In this document: one piece after another, positions 1 through 7,934 of the stretch
How the letters are laid out: every line of letters starts with the position of its first letter
Numbering within the stretch: the first letter of the stretch is position 1
NCBI GenBank assembly: GCA_030696045.1
Contig: JAUYNO010000087.1
Coordinates: 1 to 64,000, forward strand
Direction: 5' to 3'
Source of the DNA: Stagnimonas sp.
Lineage (GTDB): Bacteria > Pseudomonadota > Gammaproteobacteria > Nevskiales > Nevskiaceae
Length of the DNA: 64,000 nt
The notes under the pieces: model-generated
The model's database searches: none
What the model saw: only the letters and a program-made list of their open reading frames with translations
What the model was told of the DNA's origin: nothing
Program-made: the position numbers and the translations under genes

Positions 1-533
1 CTTCATTCGATTGGCTGTTCCTAATGCAACATTACGGGCTGCCAACGCGTCTATTGGACTGGACGGAAAGTCCTCTCGTCGCGCTTTACTTTGCTGTCAA
101 CGACTTCGAGTTGCACGCCGACCAGGATGCAACCCTTTGGGCGCTTCGCCCTTGCGAACTCAACAAGCGAGCAAATATCGAGGACGCGAATGAACAGTTC
201 TTCATTCCGTCGTTTGATGACGACGAGCTAAAGAATTACTCAATCGAAAGTCTTGCCAGCGGTCCGAAACGTACCAAACTGTCCCCTATCGCAACAATTG
301 CGACTCGCAACAATCCCCGAATACAGGCCCAGCTCGGTGTGTTCACTATTCACCATCTCGATGAAACTCCCTTGGAAAACATCGGTGATGGAGCGCATGT
401 GAGCAAGTACGTGATCCCCACGGCAGCCAGAACTCTTATATTGGATCAACTCCGCCTACTCGGGTTTTCAAAATTCTCGATGTTTCCGGAGCTTGCGAGC
501 ATCGGTGAAAACATTAAACGGGGCCTCGTATGA
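1..533 (+). CDS. FRG-domain protein, 5' end outside the window
   Basis: The reading frame is open from the first bases of the window, so the gene is cut and its start lies upstream. The visible 177 or so residues begin inside the FRG-domain signature: QHYGLPTRLLDWT followed by SPLVALYFA, the segment that names the family. FRG domains are found in many bacterial accessory genes of unknown biochemical activity, often next to mobile or defence genes; that is family knowledge, and no catalytic residue is claimed here. The stop codon overlaps the ATG of the next gene (ATGA, 530-533), so the two are almost certainly co-transcribed and translationally coupled. Base composition is clearly AT-richer than the core genes further right, which suggests horizontal acquisition. 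Family assignment is confident; function is unknown. Confidence 0.85.
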   Translation, partial: SFDWLFLMQHYGLPTRLLDWTESPLVALYFAVNDFELHADQDATLWALRPCELNKRANIEDANEQFFIPSFDDDELKNYSIESLASGPKRTKLSPIATIATRNNPRIQAQLGVFTIHHLDETPLENIGDGAHVSKYVIPTAARTLILDQLRLLGFSKFSMFPELASIGENIKRGLV

Positions 534-1606
534 GCTACATAGAAACATTTCCAGTGCAGCACAGCACGATAATGCGGCTCTACTCTGAACGAGAAGAGAT
601 CATGATGGACCCAGAGTATCAACGGATGGGAGGAGTATGGACCAGGGAGAAAAAACAGTTGCTTATGGACTCCATTCTGAACGACTACGACATCCCCAAA
701 ATCTATCTACACGCTTTTTCCCGGCAGCAGAAGAAAGAGGGCGGATATGCCTACGCAGTGATCGACGGTCGGCAGCGATTAGAGGCAATATGGCAGTTCA
801 TTGAGGGTAGGTTTACGCTCGCCGATGATTTTGTCTACCAAGATGACGAATCCGTCCAGCTTGCGCGGCTCGGTTACTCAGACATCGCCACCGGGCACCC
901 AAAGATCAAGATTAAGTTCGACTCGTTCGTTTTGCCCGTAATCGGTGTTGACACCGATGACCAAGAACTGATCGAGGACATGTTCTCTCGCTTGAACGAG
1001 GCCGTGCCCCTTAACGCTGCGGAAAAGAGAAACGCCCTGGGTGGTGAAATGGTTGCTGCGTTTCGGGAGATCGCCTCACATCCCTTCTTCGCGCGCAATG
1101 TCGCGCTTGGAAATAAGCGGTTTCAGCATCGAGAGGTGGCAGCCAGACTCTTGATGATCGAAGAAAACCTCCTTCATAACCCCAAGATCATTGATACCAA
1201 GCGGGAGTATTTGGATGCTCTCGCTAGAAATTATCATGATGGCAAGTCGGAAATAGTTCGACAGCTCAGTACTATTATCACGACGGTCCTCGATCATATG
1301 GCTGCGGTCTTTGTCGAGAAGGACGAGCTTCTTCGGGGTCAAGGAAACATGGCCCTCTACTATCTTCTGAATAAGAGCGCCCTGAGCGAGGGCACCACTG
1401 CCTTGGTAACCCGCGCCCGACTATTCGAGTTCCGCGAGGCGGTGCGACAGAACCGGAGTAAGGCTGAGGACAACTACGCAGATGCCACGTTCGAGCTTCT
1501 GGAGTTTGACCGTCTGTCGCAGCAGGGCACGAATGACTCCTCCAACCTTCGAGAGCGCTTAGGAGTCATCGCCCGATTTGTTGGCGTTACTCCGGTGACA
1601 ATCTGA
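530..1606 (+). CDS. DUF262 (GmrSD N-terminal/ParB-like) protein, no HNH domain
   Basis: This 358-residue protein carries the DUF262 core: a PEYQR...W segment (residues 28-37), a KKQLLMDSIL helix (41-50) and the DGRQR motif (79-83). In the GmrSD type IV restriction family this domain binds NTP and drives a C-terminal DUF1524 HNH nuclease. Here the remaining roughly 250 residues show no HNH-like His-Asn-His cluster, so the protein seems to be a DUF262-only variant that would act as a sensor or NTP-dependent switch. The start is fixed by the 4-bp overlap with the FRG gene upstream. The pair FRG plus DUF262 looks like a two-component accessory cassette; a defence role is an inference from the families, not shown by the sequence. 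Composition is AT-rich relative to the core genes. Confidence 0.8.
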   Translation: MSYIETFPVQHSTIMRLYSEREEIMMDPEYQRMGGVWTREKKQLLMDSILNDYDIPKIYLHAFSRQQKKEGGYAYAVIDGRQRLEAIWQFIEGRFTLADDFVYQDDESVQLARLGYSDIATGHPKIKIKFDSFVLPVIGVDTDDQELIEDMFSRLNEAVPLNAAEKRNALGGEMVAAFREIASHPFFARNVALGNKRFQHREVAARLLMIEENLLHNPKIIDTKREYLDALARNYHDGKSEIVRQLSTIITTVLDHMAAVFVEKDELLRGQGNMALYYLLNKSALSEGTTALVTRARLFEFREAVRQNRSKAEDNYADATFELLEFDRLSQQGTNDSSNLRERLGVIARFVGVTPVTI

Positions 1607-1970
1607 TCCATCGTGCCCTCGCTCCGGGGGGGGCAGACGGTAGGACCCTTCGCAGGGGCCCCAAATCGTTGATGCAAAATGAACTGCGGGGCTATCGATT
1701 CCGCCCCCGGCCACCATTCGATAGAACTGCGTACCGAGCAGGAGGTAGCAGCAGTCGTGAGAAAGCGGGCTCGTTCGGCCACCTGCTGCGCCAGTGTCTC
1801 GTGAGTGTCGTAGGCGCCTCGATTGCGTTGCAGCGCCTGTGCCAGCCTCTCGAAACCGGCGTCGGTGACGCGCAGGTATTTCTTGCCGCTGTCGTCCCCG
1901 GCCTAGCCGCCCGAGCACTTCAACGTTCCCCGCGCGTGACAGCGGGGTGGTGTGGCTCCTCGCAGAACAA
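1607..1970. other. gap of about 360 bp with no intact gene
   Basis: Between the DUF262 stop and the terminator of the next gene no intact gene is visible. It contains a G-run (near 1626-1634) and a stretch at about 1785-1905 that still reads like protein on the minus strand. GC content rises across it, so it appears to be the junction between the AT-rich cassette and the GC-rich core chromosome. Confidence 0.5.
1785..1905 (-). pseudogene. possible gene remnant (C-terminal fragment)
   Basis: Read on the minus strand this stretch gives a plausible protein segment, KKYLRVTDAGFERLAQALQ followed by a charged helix. The wording 'RVTDAGFERLAQAL' resembles the end of a winged-helix or similar domain. 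A stop codon interrupts the frame just upstream (about 1903) and no start exists, so if it was coding it is now a fragment. I cannot name the parent family. It may be the chromosomal gene broken by arrival of the FRG/DUF262 cassette, or just chance in GC-rich DNA. Confidence 0.25.
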
Positions 1971-1997
1971 ATACGCCCTCGACAGAGGGCGTATTGC
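1968..1997 (-). terminator. hairpin downstream of the GST-like gene
   Basis: A perfect 10-bp stem (ATACGCCCTC, 1971-1980, with GAGGGCGTAT, 1985-1994) closes a 4-nt loop. On the minus strand it follows the stop of the GST-like gene by about 10 bp and is followed by a short T-rich run (TTTGTT), so it is a reasonable intrinsic terminator. Confidence 0.65.
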
Positions 1998-2002
1998 TTT
2001 GC

Positions 2003-2710
2003 TCAGGCCGGAGCCGCCGGGATCAGTAACCCGCGCTGCACCGCCGGCCGCGCGACGAAGCTCGCCAGTGCCCGCAGGACCTGCGGATACGCTTCGATGC
2101 CCACCAGTTCACCGGCGCCGTAGAAGCCGATCAGGTTGCGCACCCAGGGGAAGGTGGCGATGTCGGCGATGCCGTAGTCCTTGCCCAGCAGCCAGTCATG
2201 ACCGCTGAGTTGCTGCTCCAGCACCGCCAGCAGGCGCTTGGACTCGGCGACGTAGCGGTCACGCGGGCGCTTGTCCTCGTAGTCCTTGCCGGCGAATTTA
2301 TGGAAATAGCCGACCTGGCCGAACATCGGGCCGATGCCGCTCATCTGGAACATCAGCCACTGGATGGCCTGCCAGCGGCCGACGGCATTGCTGGGGATGA
2401 AGCGGCCGGTCTTGTCGGCGAGGTAGAGCAGGATCGCGCCGGACTCGAACAGCGCCAGCGGCTGCCCGCCGGGGCCATCCGGATCAAGGATGGCCGGGAT
2501 CTTGTTGTTGGGATTGAGCGAGCGGAATTCCGGCGACAGCTGGTCCTGGCTGTCGAAGCTGACCCGGTGTGGTTCGTAGGGCAGGCCCAGCTCTTCAAGC
2601 AGGATCGAGACCTTGACGCCGTTGGGCGTGGGCAGCGAGTAGAGCTGGAGCCGGTCCGGGTGCCGCGCCGGCCATTTCCGGGTGATGGGGAAGGCGGAAA
2701 GATCGTTCAT
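2003..2710 (-). CDS. glutathione S-transferase family protein (YfcG/YghU type)
   Basis: A 235-residue cytosolic protein with an N-terminal thioredoxin-fold GST domain and a C-terminal helical domain. The segment YSLPTPNGVKVSILLEELG (about 24-42) followed by NPNNKIPAILD and FESGAILLYLADKTG is the pattern of bacterial Nu-class-like GSTs such as YfcG and YghU, which act as disulfide-bond reductases or glutathione-dependent detoxification enzymes. The T/N of 'TPNG' is in the position used for glutathione thiol contact in that group. It lies 51 bp downstream of the phospholipase-like lipoprotein gene on the same strand and may be the last gene of that operon; a terminator hairpin follows. The exact substrate cannot be read from sequence. 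Confidence 0.88.
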   Translation of the reverse strand: MNDLSAFPITRKWPARHPDRLQLYSLPTPNGVKVSILLEELGLPYEPHRVSFDSQDQLSPEFRSLNPNNKIPAILDPDGPGGQPLALFESGAILLYLADKTGRFIPSNAVGRWQAIQWLMFQMSGIGPMFGQVGYFHKFAGKDYEDKRPRDRYVAESKRLLAVLEQQLSGHDWLLGKDYGIADIATFPWVRNLIGFYGAGELVGIEAYPQVLRALASFVARPAVQRGLLIPAAPA

Positions 2711-2761
2711 CGCGGCGCTCCGTGGTCCTGAGAACAGGGTGACACGGAACGCGGCCGCGGT

Positions 2762-3646
2762 TCAGCGCTGCGAGGGATCGTGGGCGAGCAGGAAGGCGCG
2801 CAGGCCGGCGAGATCGTCGGTGTTGATGTGGTCCTGGTCGGCGGCGAGCAGTTCGGTCCAGACGCGGTCGCGGGCTGCGCCGGCGCTGTCCGGCGTTTCC
2901 CACAGGCGGATGCGCTGGCCCTTGGCGTGTGCGGTGGCAATCGACTGGTGCAGCTTGGCGCGCTGCTCCGGCGGCATTTCGCCATTGCCGTCCCAGCCGA
3001 ACTCGGTGGTCCAGTTGTCGCTGATCAGGGGCATGAAGCTGGCCGGGTCGCTGCCGTCGAGGTCGGCGAAGCGGCCGTCGTAGAAGCAGTAGCGGCTGGT
3101 CGCGGCCAGCATGGATGCCTTCGGCCGGTTGCCGGAGAGGATGGCGGTGACCGCGCCGGGCAGCACGGCGCCATTCTGGTAGTGGCTGAACAGTGCGCCG
3201 TATTTCGCCAGCTCGGTCTCGATGGCCGACCAGGTGGACTCGGCCTCGGTCTTGGCGTCGATCAGCAGGTAGAAGGGCGCGCAGTCGGGCTGGATGCAGC
3301 CGCCGTTGGCCTCGGCGCGCGCCTGCAGCGGGTCGAGATAGAGCGCCGCCAGGGTGCGGTCGGGTTGGATGTCCTGCGGATCGTGGGCGACGTAGAGTCC
3401 GGCCACTGCTCCCAGGCCGGGCAGCGGCAGGGTGTAGACATCGGCCTCGACGCTGGTGAAGCCCTGCTCCAGCGCATCGAGCAGGGGCTGCTCGTGCTCG
3501 TAGTCGTTGTGGGCGTGGGCGCGGACCAGCGATTTCGCGGTGGCCGCAGGCAAGGGGTCGGCGGGCACGGCCAGGGGAGCCGCGCTTTCGCCGCAGGCGG
3601 TCAGCGCCAGCGCAACCAGCAGCAGCGAGGGCAGGTGTCTAGACAT
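2762..3646 (-). CDS. PI-PLC/GDPD-superfamily lipoprotein (AIM6-like)
   Basis: A 294-residue protein with a lipoprotein signal (LALTAC, predicted acylated Cys18), so likely anchored in the envelope. The mature part opens with RAHAHNDYEHEQPLLDALEQ and then SVEADV, the signature of PI-PLC-like TIM-barrel phosphodiesterases of the AIM6-like branch: paired histidines (44, 46), Asp48, and the Glu67/Asp69 pair for metal binding. Such enzymes cleave phosphodiester bonds in phospholipid head groups or glycerophosphodiesters; the actual substrate is unknown. The start overlaps the end of the metallophosphoesterase gene by 8 bp, so GDPD, metallophosphoesterase and this protein form one tight operon of exported phosphoesterases. 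Confidence 0.82.
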   Translation of the reverse strand: MSRHLPSLLLVALALTACGESAAPLAVPADPLPAATAKSLVRAHAHNDYEHEQPLLDALEQGFTSVEADVYTLPLPGLGAVAGLYVAHDPQDIQPDRTLAALYLDPLQARAEANGGCIQPDCAPFYLLIDAKTEAESTWSAIETELAKYGALFSHYQNGAVLPGAVTAILSGNRPKASMLAATSRYCFYDGRFADLDGSDPASFMPLISDNWTTEFGWDGNGEMPPEQRAKLHQSIATAHAKGQRIRLWETPDSAGAARDRVWTELLAADQDHINTDDLAGLRAFLLAHDPSQR

Positions 3647-5126
3647 GGCTCGGTTGCGCGCAGGCGGCCAGCTTCATGCGATTGGCGGCGCGGGTCCGCC
3701 GCGCGAGCAGTTCGTAGTTGGCATCGAAGGACTGGCCGAGGCGGGCCAGCGAGCGCACCGGCTGCACGGCGGCATTGGCGGCGCCGAGCGAGCGGCGCGG
3801 AATGCTGAACTCGTCGATCACCGCCGTCGCACCGGTCGCGGGATCAACCGAGCGGCTGACGGCCGTGATGGCGCCGCGGCTGATGCTGTACTCGGTGAAG
3901 ACATGGCTGTCCTGCAAGCCGAAGGCGCTCCAGGCCGACTGCGGCAGCAGCACGTAAAAGCCCTTGCCGCCGGTGCCGGCGGTGACCTGGACATAGCCGA
4001 GCGGATTCGGCTGGCCGAAGGCCATCGGCTGGCTGCGCTGGTAGATGTGGTCGTGGCCGACCGCCAGCAGGTCGACGCCGTAGCGCACGAAGATGTTTTC
4101 CTGCAGCAGCACCAGGGTCGGGTTGTTGGGATTGCGGCCCTCGTTGTCGGTCCAGATGGTGAAGTGCTGGGAGACGATGATGAAGTCGATCTCGCCGGCC
4201 GCGCGCCGCAGCGCCGCCTGCGCCAGGTCGGTTTCCAGGAAGGCGATCTCGCTGGCGAGGGTGCCGTCGGTGGCGAAGCAGCCACCGGTCGAGATCACAA
4301 AATGGCAGCGGCCGAGGTCGAAGCTGTAGAAAGTGCCGTCCGGGCTCAGGGTCGAAGTCTTGCAGGCGAAGCGGTTGCGGTAGGTCGCGCCGTTGTTGTC
4401 CTCTTCCTCGTGGTTGCCGGGCGCGGTGAGCAGGATGCCGCTGGCGGCGTAGTCGGCCTCCAGGGCGTTGACGTAGTCGTCCCACAGCGGCTGGTCGCCG
4501 TTGGCGTAGGAGAGATCACCGGCGATCAGCAGGAAGTCCGGCTGCCGCGCCGCCGCCGCGCGCAGCACCGTGCTGGAGCTGGGGCCGATGCCGTGGTCGC
4601 CGAAATGGCAGAAGCGGAACTCCTCGCCGGCCGGCGTCGGCCGCACCACCCGCACCGGACTCCAGGCCTGCGCGGAGCCGACGCGATAGCGCATCGGCAG
4701 GTTCGGGTCGAGCCCGGCGGCGCTGGCCTTGTGGGTGAAGCTGGCGACTCCGGGGGTGGCGCTGGTGCTGGCCTCGGCGCGGCCGGGCAGGGGCGCGCTG
4801 GCGATGTCGGCGGCGCTCATGCCGGCGCTGACCGGGCCGAACTCGATGGCGCTGACGGGGGCGTCCTCGCCGTCGGTGAACCAGGTGGCGGTGCGGGTCG
4901 TCAGGGGATCGGCGGTCCAGGACAGATGGGTGCCGCGCGGCGCGAATTTCGGCGGCGGTGGCGTCACCGGTGGCAGCACCGGCGGCTCCACCGGCGCGAC
5001 CGGCTGGCCGCCGCCGGAATTGCCGCAGCCGCCCAGCCAGGCCGGCAGCAGCAGGGCGCTGCTGCCATAGGCGCCATTGCGCAGGAAGCGCCGGCGGCGC
5101 AGGTCGGGTGGCAGGGCGTGGGTCAT
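3639..5126 (-). CDS. Tat-exported purple-acid-phosphatase-like metallophosphoesterase
   Basis: A 495-residue exported protein. The N-terminus has a Tat-like RRRRFLRNG motif (from about residue 10), a short hydrophobic stretch and a lipobox (LGGC, Cys34). A fibronectin-like region precedes the calcineurin-type phosphoesterase domain, whose metal-binding blocks are all present in order: GDHG, GDLSYANG, PGNHEEED, SQH and GHDHIYQR. This order and the N-terminal domain match purple acid phosphatase-like enzymes, which release phosphate from monoesters or diesters outside the cytoplasm. Its start overlaps the GDPD stop (ATGA, 5123-5126) and its end overlaps the AIM6-like start. No Pho box was convincingly found upstream of the operon. 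Confidence 0.87.
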   Translation of the reverse strand: MTHALPPDLRRRRFLRNGAYGSSALLLPAWLGGCGNSGGGQPVAPVEPPVLPPVTPPPPKFAPRGTHLSWTADPLTTRTATWFTDGEDAPVSAIEFGPVSAGMSAADIASAPLPGRAEASTSATPGVASFTHKASAAGLDPNLPMRYRVGSAQAWSPVRVVRPTPAGEEFRFCHFGDHGIGPSSSTVLRAAAARQPDFLLIAGDLSYANGDQPLWDDYVNALEADYAASGILLTAPGNHEEEDNNGATYRNRFACKTSTLSPDGTFYSFDLGRCHFVISTGGCFATDGTLASEIAFLETDLAQAALRRAAGEIDFIIVSQHFTIWTDNEGRNPNNPTLVLLQENIFVRYGVDLLAVGHDHIYQRSQPMAFGQPNPLGYVQVTAGTGGKGFYVLLPQSAWSAFGLQDSHVFTEYSISRGAITAVSRSVDPATGATAVIDEFSIPRRSLGAANAAVQPVRSLARLGQSFDANYELLARRTRAANRMKLAACAQPSHV

Positions 5127-6358
5127 TGCGGGCTCCGGCGGCGGCGGGCGGCAGCGAACAGGAACAGGAGCAGGAGAGCAGCCGGCGGGCTGCCACCGTG
5201 ACGGCCGTCATCGCCGGCCGGACCGTCGGGCGTGGTGAAGCTGTTGTACTGCGCCGTCTTGGCGGTGGCATCGCCGGCGAAGCTCACCACGTAGTCGGCC
5301 ACCGCGCCCGGCAGCTTGATGCAGCCTTGGCGATTGCTGCTGCCGCCGGGCAGCGCCTTGCGATCACGCTGGCTGACCGCCAGCGGTTTGTAGGGCAGGC
5401 CCAGGCCGTTCTCGGCGTTCGTCAGGCACACCGCCTGCTCGCCGACGCCGTCCGCGGTCGAGGGTTCGAGCTTCACCGCGACGGGATCGGCGAGCACCGC
5501 GCGGATCACGTCCGGCTGGTTGATCTGGGCGCCATCGGTGCCGTTCGCCAGGCCGCGCAGGAACTCCGCAGCCTCGTTGGCCTCGCCCTCGTCGTAGCTG
5601 TGCGGCAGCACCACCGAGCAGCCGTCGTGAATGGCGGCGACGATCTCGGGTGGAAACTTGGCCATCGACGAGCCATAGACGATGGAGCGATCCGTCTCGT
5701 CATAGAGGACCTGCGCGGTCTCGTCGCCGGCCAGGTTGTAGATCACCCGTAGCTCCGGCCAGATCGCCTGGGCCAGGGTGACCACGTCGCCGCTCATGTT
5801 GAAGAAGCTGCGCGGCATCAGGCCGTAGTCCTGCACGGTCTGGAAAAACAGCGGGTAGTTCTTGACGAACTTGATGTCGAACTCGATGCCGCGACCGGTA
5901 TCGCGGGCCAGGGCCATGATCTCCTCCAGACGCGGCACCGGCGAGGGGTCGTACTCGCTGCCGATCCAGGGCTCGAAGTTGGCGGCGTTGAGCGCGTCGA
6001 TCTGCACCGAGAGCATGGTCGATATCGCGCCGCTGCCGCCGGTGGTGCGCGCGACCTCGTCGTCGTGCATGGAATACAGCACGCCGTCCAGCGACTCGCG
6101 CACGTCCACTTCCACGAAGTCCATGCCGTAGGCAAAGGCGTGGCGATAGGCCCAGAGCGTGTTCTCCGGCGCCAGATTGATGCCGCCGCGATGGGCCGAG
6201 ATCAGCGGCGGCCGGCGCCCGAGGTCGGGAACGCCGGCGCTGGTCCAACGGGCCGGTTCGGCGGCCTCGGCGCAGGGGGCATCGGCCCGCTCCAGGGTTG
6301 CGGCCTCAGCCAGTCCGGCGAACAGGGCGCCGAGTATCAGCAGGCGGATGGGGCGCAT
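5123..6358 (-). CDS. exported glycerophosphodiester phosphodiesterase with C-terminal sorting tail
   Basis: I place the start at the ATG giving MRPIRLL, because this yields a signal peptide directly; the frame stays open far upstream but that part is a shadow of the divergent gene. The 411-residue protein has the full GDPD catalytic set: AHRGG with His56, PENT, the VEVDV pair Glu83/Asp85, His98 in MHDDE, and a later EFDIK metal ligand. It would hydrolyse glycerophosphodiesters to glycerol-3-phosphate and an alcohol. The C-terminus is unusual: a Gly-rich hinge, a hydrophobic run (about 14 residues) and RRRR, the tripartite layout of GlyGly-CTERM or similar sorting tails. It is first in a tight minus-strand operon with two more exported phosphoesterases. 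Confidence 0.88.
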   Translation of the reverse strand: MRPIRLLILGALFAGLAEAATLERADAPCAEAAEPARWTSAGVPDLGRRPPLISAHRGGINLAPENTLWAYRHAFAYGMDFVEVDVRESLDGVLYSMHDDEVARTTGGSGAISTMLSVQIDALNAANFEPWIGSEYDPSPVPRLEEIMALARDTGRGIEFDIKFVKNYPLFFQTVQDYGLMPRSFFNMSGDVVTLAQAIWPELRVIYNLAGDETAQVLYDETDRSIVYGSSMAKFPPEIVAAIHDGCSVVLPHSYDEGEANEAAEFLRGLANGTDGAQINQPDVIRAVLADPVAVKLEPSTADGVGEQAVCLTNAENGLGLPYKPLAVSQRDRKALPGGSSNRQGCIKLPGAVADYVVSFAGDATAKTAQYNSFTTPDGPAGDDGRHGGSPPAALLLLFLFAAARRRRSPQ

Positions 6359-6508
6359 GAATGGAAGGGCTGTGGAATCGGGCGCGCGCACTTTAGGCGG
6401 CGCGGGTGACCGTCCGGTGATGAATGCATGACGGCGCCCTGAAACTGTCACCGCAGTGCAAACTGCCAGGGGCATCGTGCCCAGTCCCCTCCTGCAGCCC
6501 CTGTCGCC

Positions 6509-7873
6509 ATGCCCGTCCGTCCCAACTTCCGTCGTGCTCTCCCTCTGCTGCGCCGGCGCCTGTCGCGTCGCGAGCTGCTGCGCCGCGGCTTTCTCGGCCT
6601 GGGTCTGGTGGGCGTGGGCGGCGCGCTGAGCGCCTGTGGCATCTCCAAGCCGCCGCTGCTGGACGACCCGGTCCTGCCGCCGGTGGAGCCGCCGCCACCA
6701 CCACCACCGGTGCCCGGCCAGCTGCTGATTCCGCCGCTGGCCAGCGCGCCCGACGAGAACGGTCTGCTGATTCCGCAGGGCTTCAAGAGCCGGGTGATCG
6801 CCCAGGCCTACCAGCCGGTCGGCGGCACCAACTTCCTCTGGCACAGCGACCCTGATGCCGGTGCGGTGTTCGCCGCCGACGATGGTGGCTGGGTCTATGT
6901 CTCCAACCGCGAGTTCCTGCCTGGCGGCGCCGATGCCATCCGCTTCGATGCCGATGGCGAGATTGTCGACGCCTACAACGTGCTGCCGGGCCTGCTCAGC
7001 CGGCTCAACTGCGGCGGCGGCGTCACGCCCTGGGGCACCTGGCTGTCGGGTGAGGAAACCGACATCGGCCTGATCTGGGAATGCGATCCCTTCGACGCCA
7101 CCGGCCTGTCGGCGCGCGCCATCACCGGCTGCGGCAGCTTCACCCACGAGGCGGCGGCGGTCGATCCGACTACGCATATCTTCTATCTGACCGAGGACAT
7201 GTCGGACAGCGCCTTCTACCGCTTCATCCCGGCCGAGCCCAACCTCGGCGGCGTACCCGGCACCACCGGCGTGTTGCAGGCCCTGGTGGCGGCGGCAAGC
7301 CAGGAGCAGATCGACGCCGACGGCGCGCGCGGCCCCTGGGCAGTGAGCTGGGTCGATATCCCCAACCCGAATCCGCTGCAGATTCCGGAAGCGCCGGCCG
7401 AACTGCAGCCGCAGACCCCGACCCGCTTGCAGGCCGAGTGCACGCACTTCGACGGCGGCGAGGGCATCTGGTGGCAGGACGGTGTCGTCTACTTCACCAG
7501 CAAGGGCGACCGCCGGGTCTGGGCGCACGACATCGCGGCGCAGACGCTGGAAGTGATCTACGACGACTTCTTCTTCGCGCCCGATCCCATCCTCGACTCG
7601 GTCGACAACATCGTGATGACGCCGGGCGGCGACATCGTCATCGTCGAAGACAAGGAGGAAGCCAACCAGCAGGCGGTCGCGATCCGGCCGGACGGCTCGC
7701 TGGCGGTGCTGGTGCAGCTGGTGGGGCAGGAGGGCTCGGAAGTCACCGGCCCGGCCTTCTCGCCGGATGGACGCTACTTCTACTTCAGCAGTCAGCGTGG
7801 CCCGGGGGCGGGCGGCACCACCGGCCTCGCCGGCATCACCTACTGCATTGAGGGGCCTTGGTTCACGCCCTGA
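6509..7873 (+). CDS. PhoX-like (DUF839) phosphatase, Tat-exported
   Basis: A 454-residue protein whose N-terminus has SRRELLRRGFLGLG, a Tat-type motif, followed by a hydrophobic stretch and a lipobox-like SACG. After a proline-rich linker comes the PhoX/DUF839 beta-propeller: NCGGGVTPWGTWLSGEE and SFTHEAAAVDP are family hallmarks, with acidic clusters suited to calcium binding later on. PhoX enzymes are calcium/iron-dependent alkaline phosphatases that release phosphate from monoesters in the periplasm. In canonical PhoX the segment reads with Cys before EE (iron ligand); here it is Gly (SGEE), so this may be a variant and the activity should not be assumed. Divergent from the GDPD operon; ends at a bidirectional terminator. 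Confidence 0.83.
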   Translation: MPVRPNFRRALPLLRRRLSRRELLRRGFLGLGLVGVGGALSACGISKPPLLDDPVLPPVEPPPPPPPVPGQLLIPPLASAPDENGLLIPQGFKSRVIAQAYQPVGGTNFLWHSDPDAGAVFAADDGGWVYVSNREFLPGGADAIRFDADGEIVDAYNVLPGLLSRLNCGGGVTPWGTWLSGEETDIGLIWECDPFDATGLSARAITGCGSFTHEAAAVDPTTHIFYLTEDMSDSAFYRFIPAEPNLGGVPGTTGVLQALVAAASQEQIDADGARGPWAVSWVDIPNPNPLQIPEAPAELQPQTPTRLQAECTHFDGGEGIWWQDGVVYFTSKGDRRVWAHDIAAQTLEVIYDDFFFAPDPILDSVDNIVMTPGGDIVIVEDKEEANQQAVAIRPDGSLAVLVQLVGQEGSEVTGPAFSPDGRYFYFSSQRGPGAGGTTGLAGITYCIEGPWFTP

Positions 7874-7890
7874 TGCGCCGCGTGCAGCAA

Positions 7891-7925
7891 AAAGGCCCGG
7901 GTGTTTGCAACACCCGGGCCTTTCG
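7891..7925. terminator. bidirectional terminator between convergent genes
   Basis: A perfect 12-bp stem (7894-7905 with 7909-7920, GGCCCGGGTGTT arms) with a 3-nt loop sits between the PhoX-like gene and the convergent lipoprotein gene. An A-run precedes it (AAAAA, 7889-7893) and TTT follows it, so it can work in both directions. Confidence 0.85.
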
Positions 7926-7934
7926 CGTTCTACC

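Noticed and set aside
6359..6508. Possible Pho boxes between the GDPD and PhoX-like genes
   Set aside because: CTGTCAC-like hexamers are present (about 6446) but not in the tandem 11-bp spacing; not convincing by eye.
6359..7528. The upstream extension of the GDPD frame (to 801 codons)
   Set aside because: The extra part is antisense to the PhoX-like gene and has no signal peptide; the internal ATG at 6358 gives a proper one.
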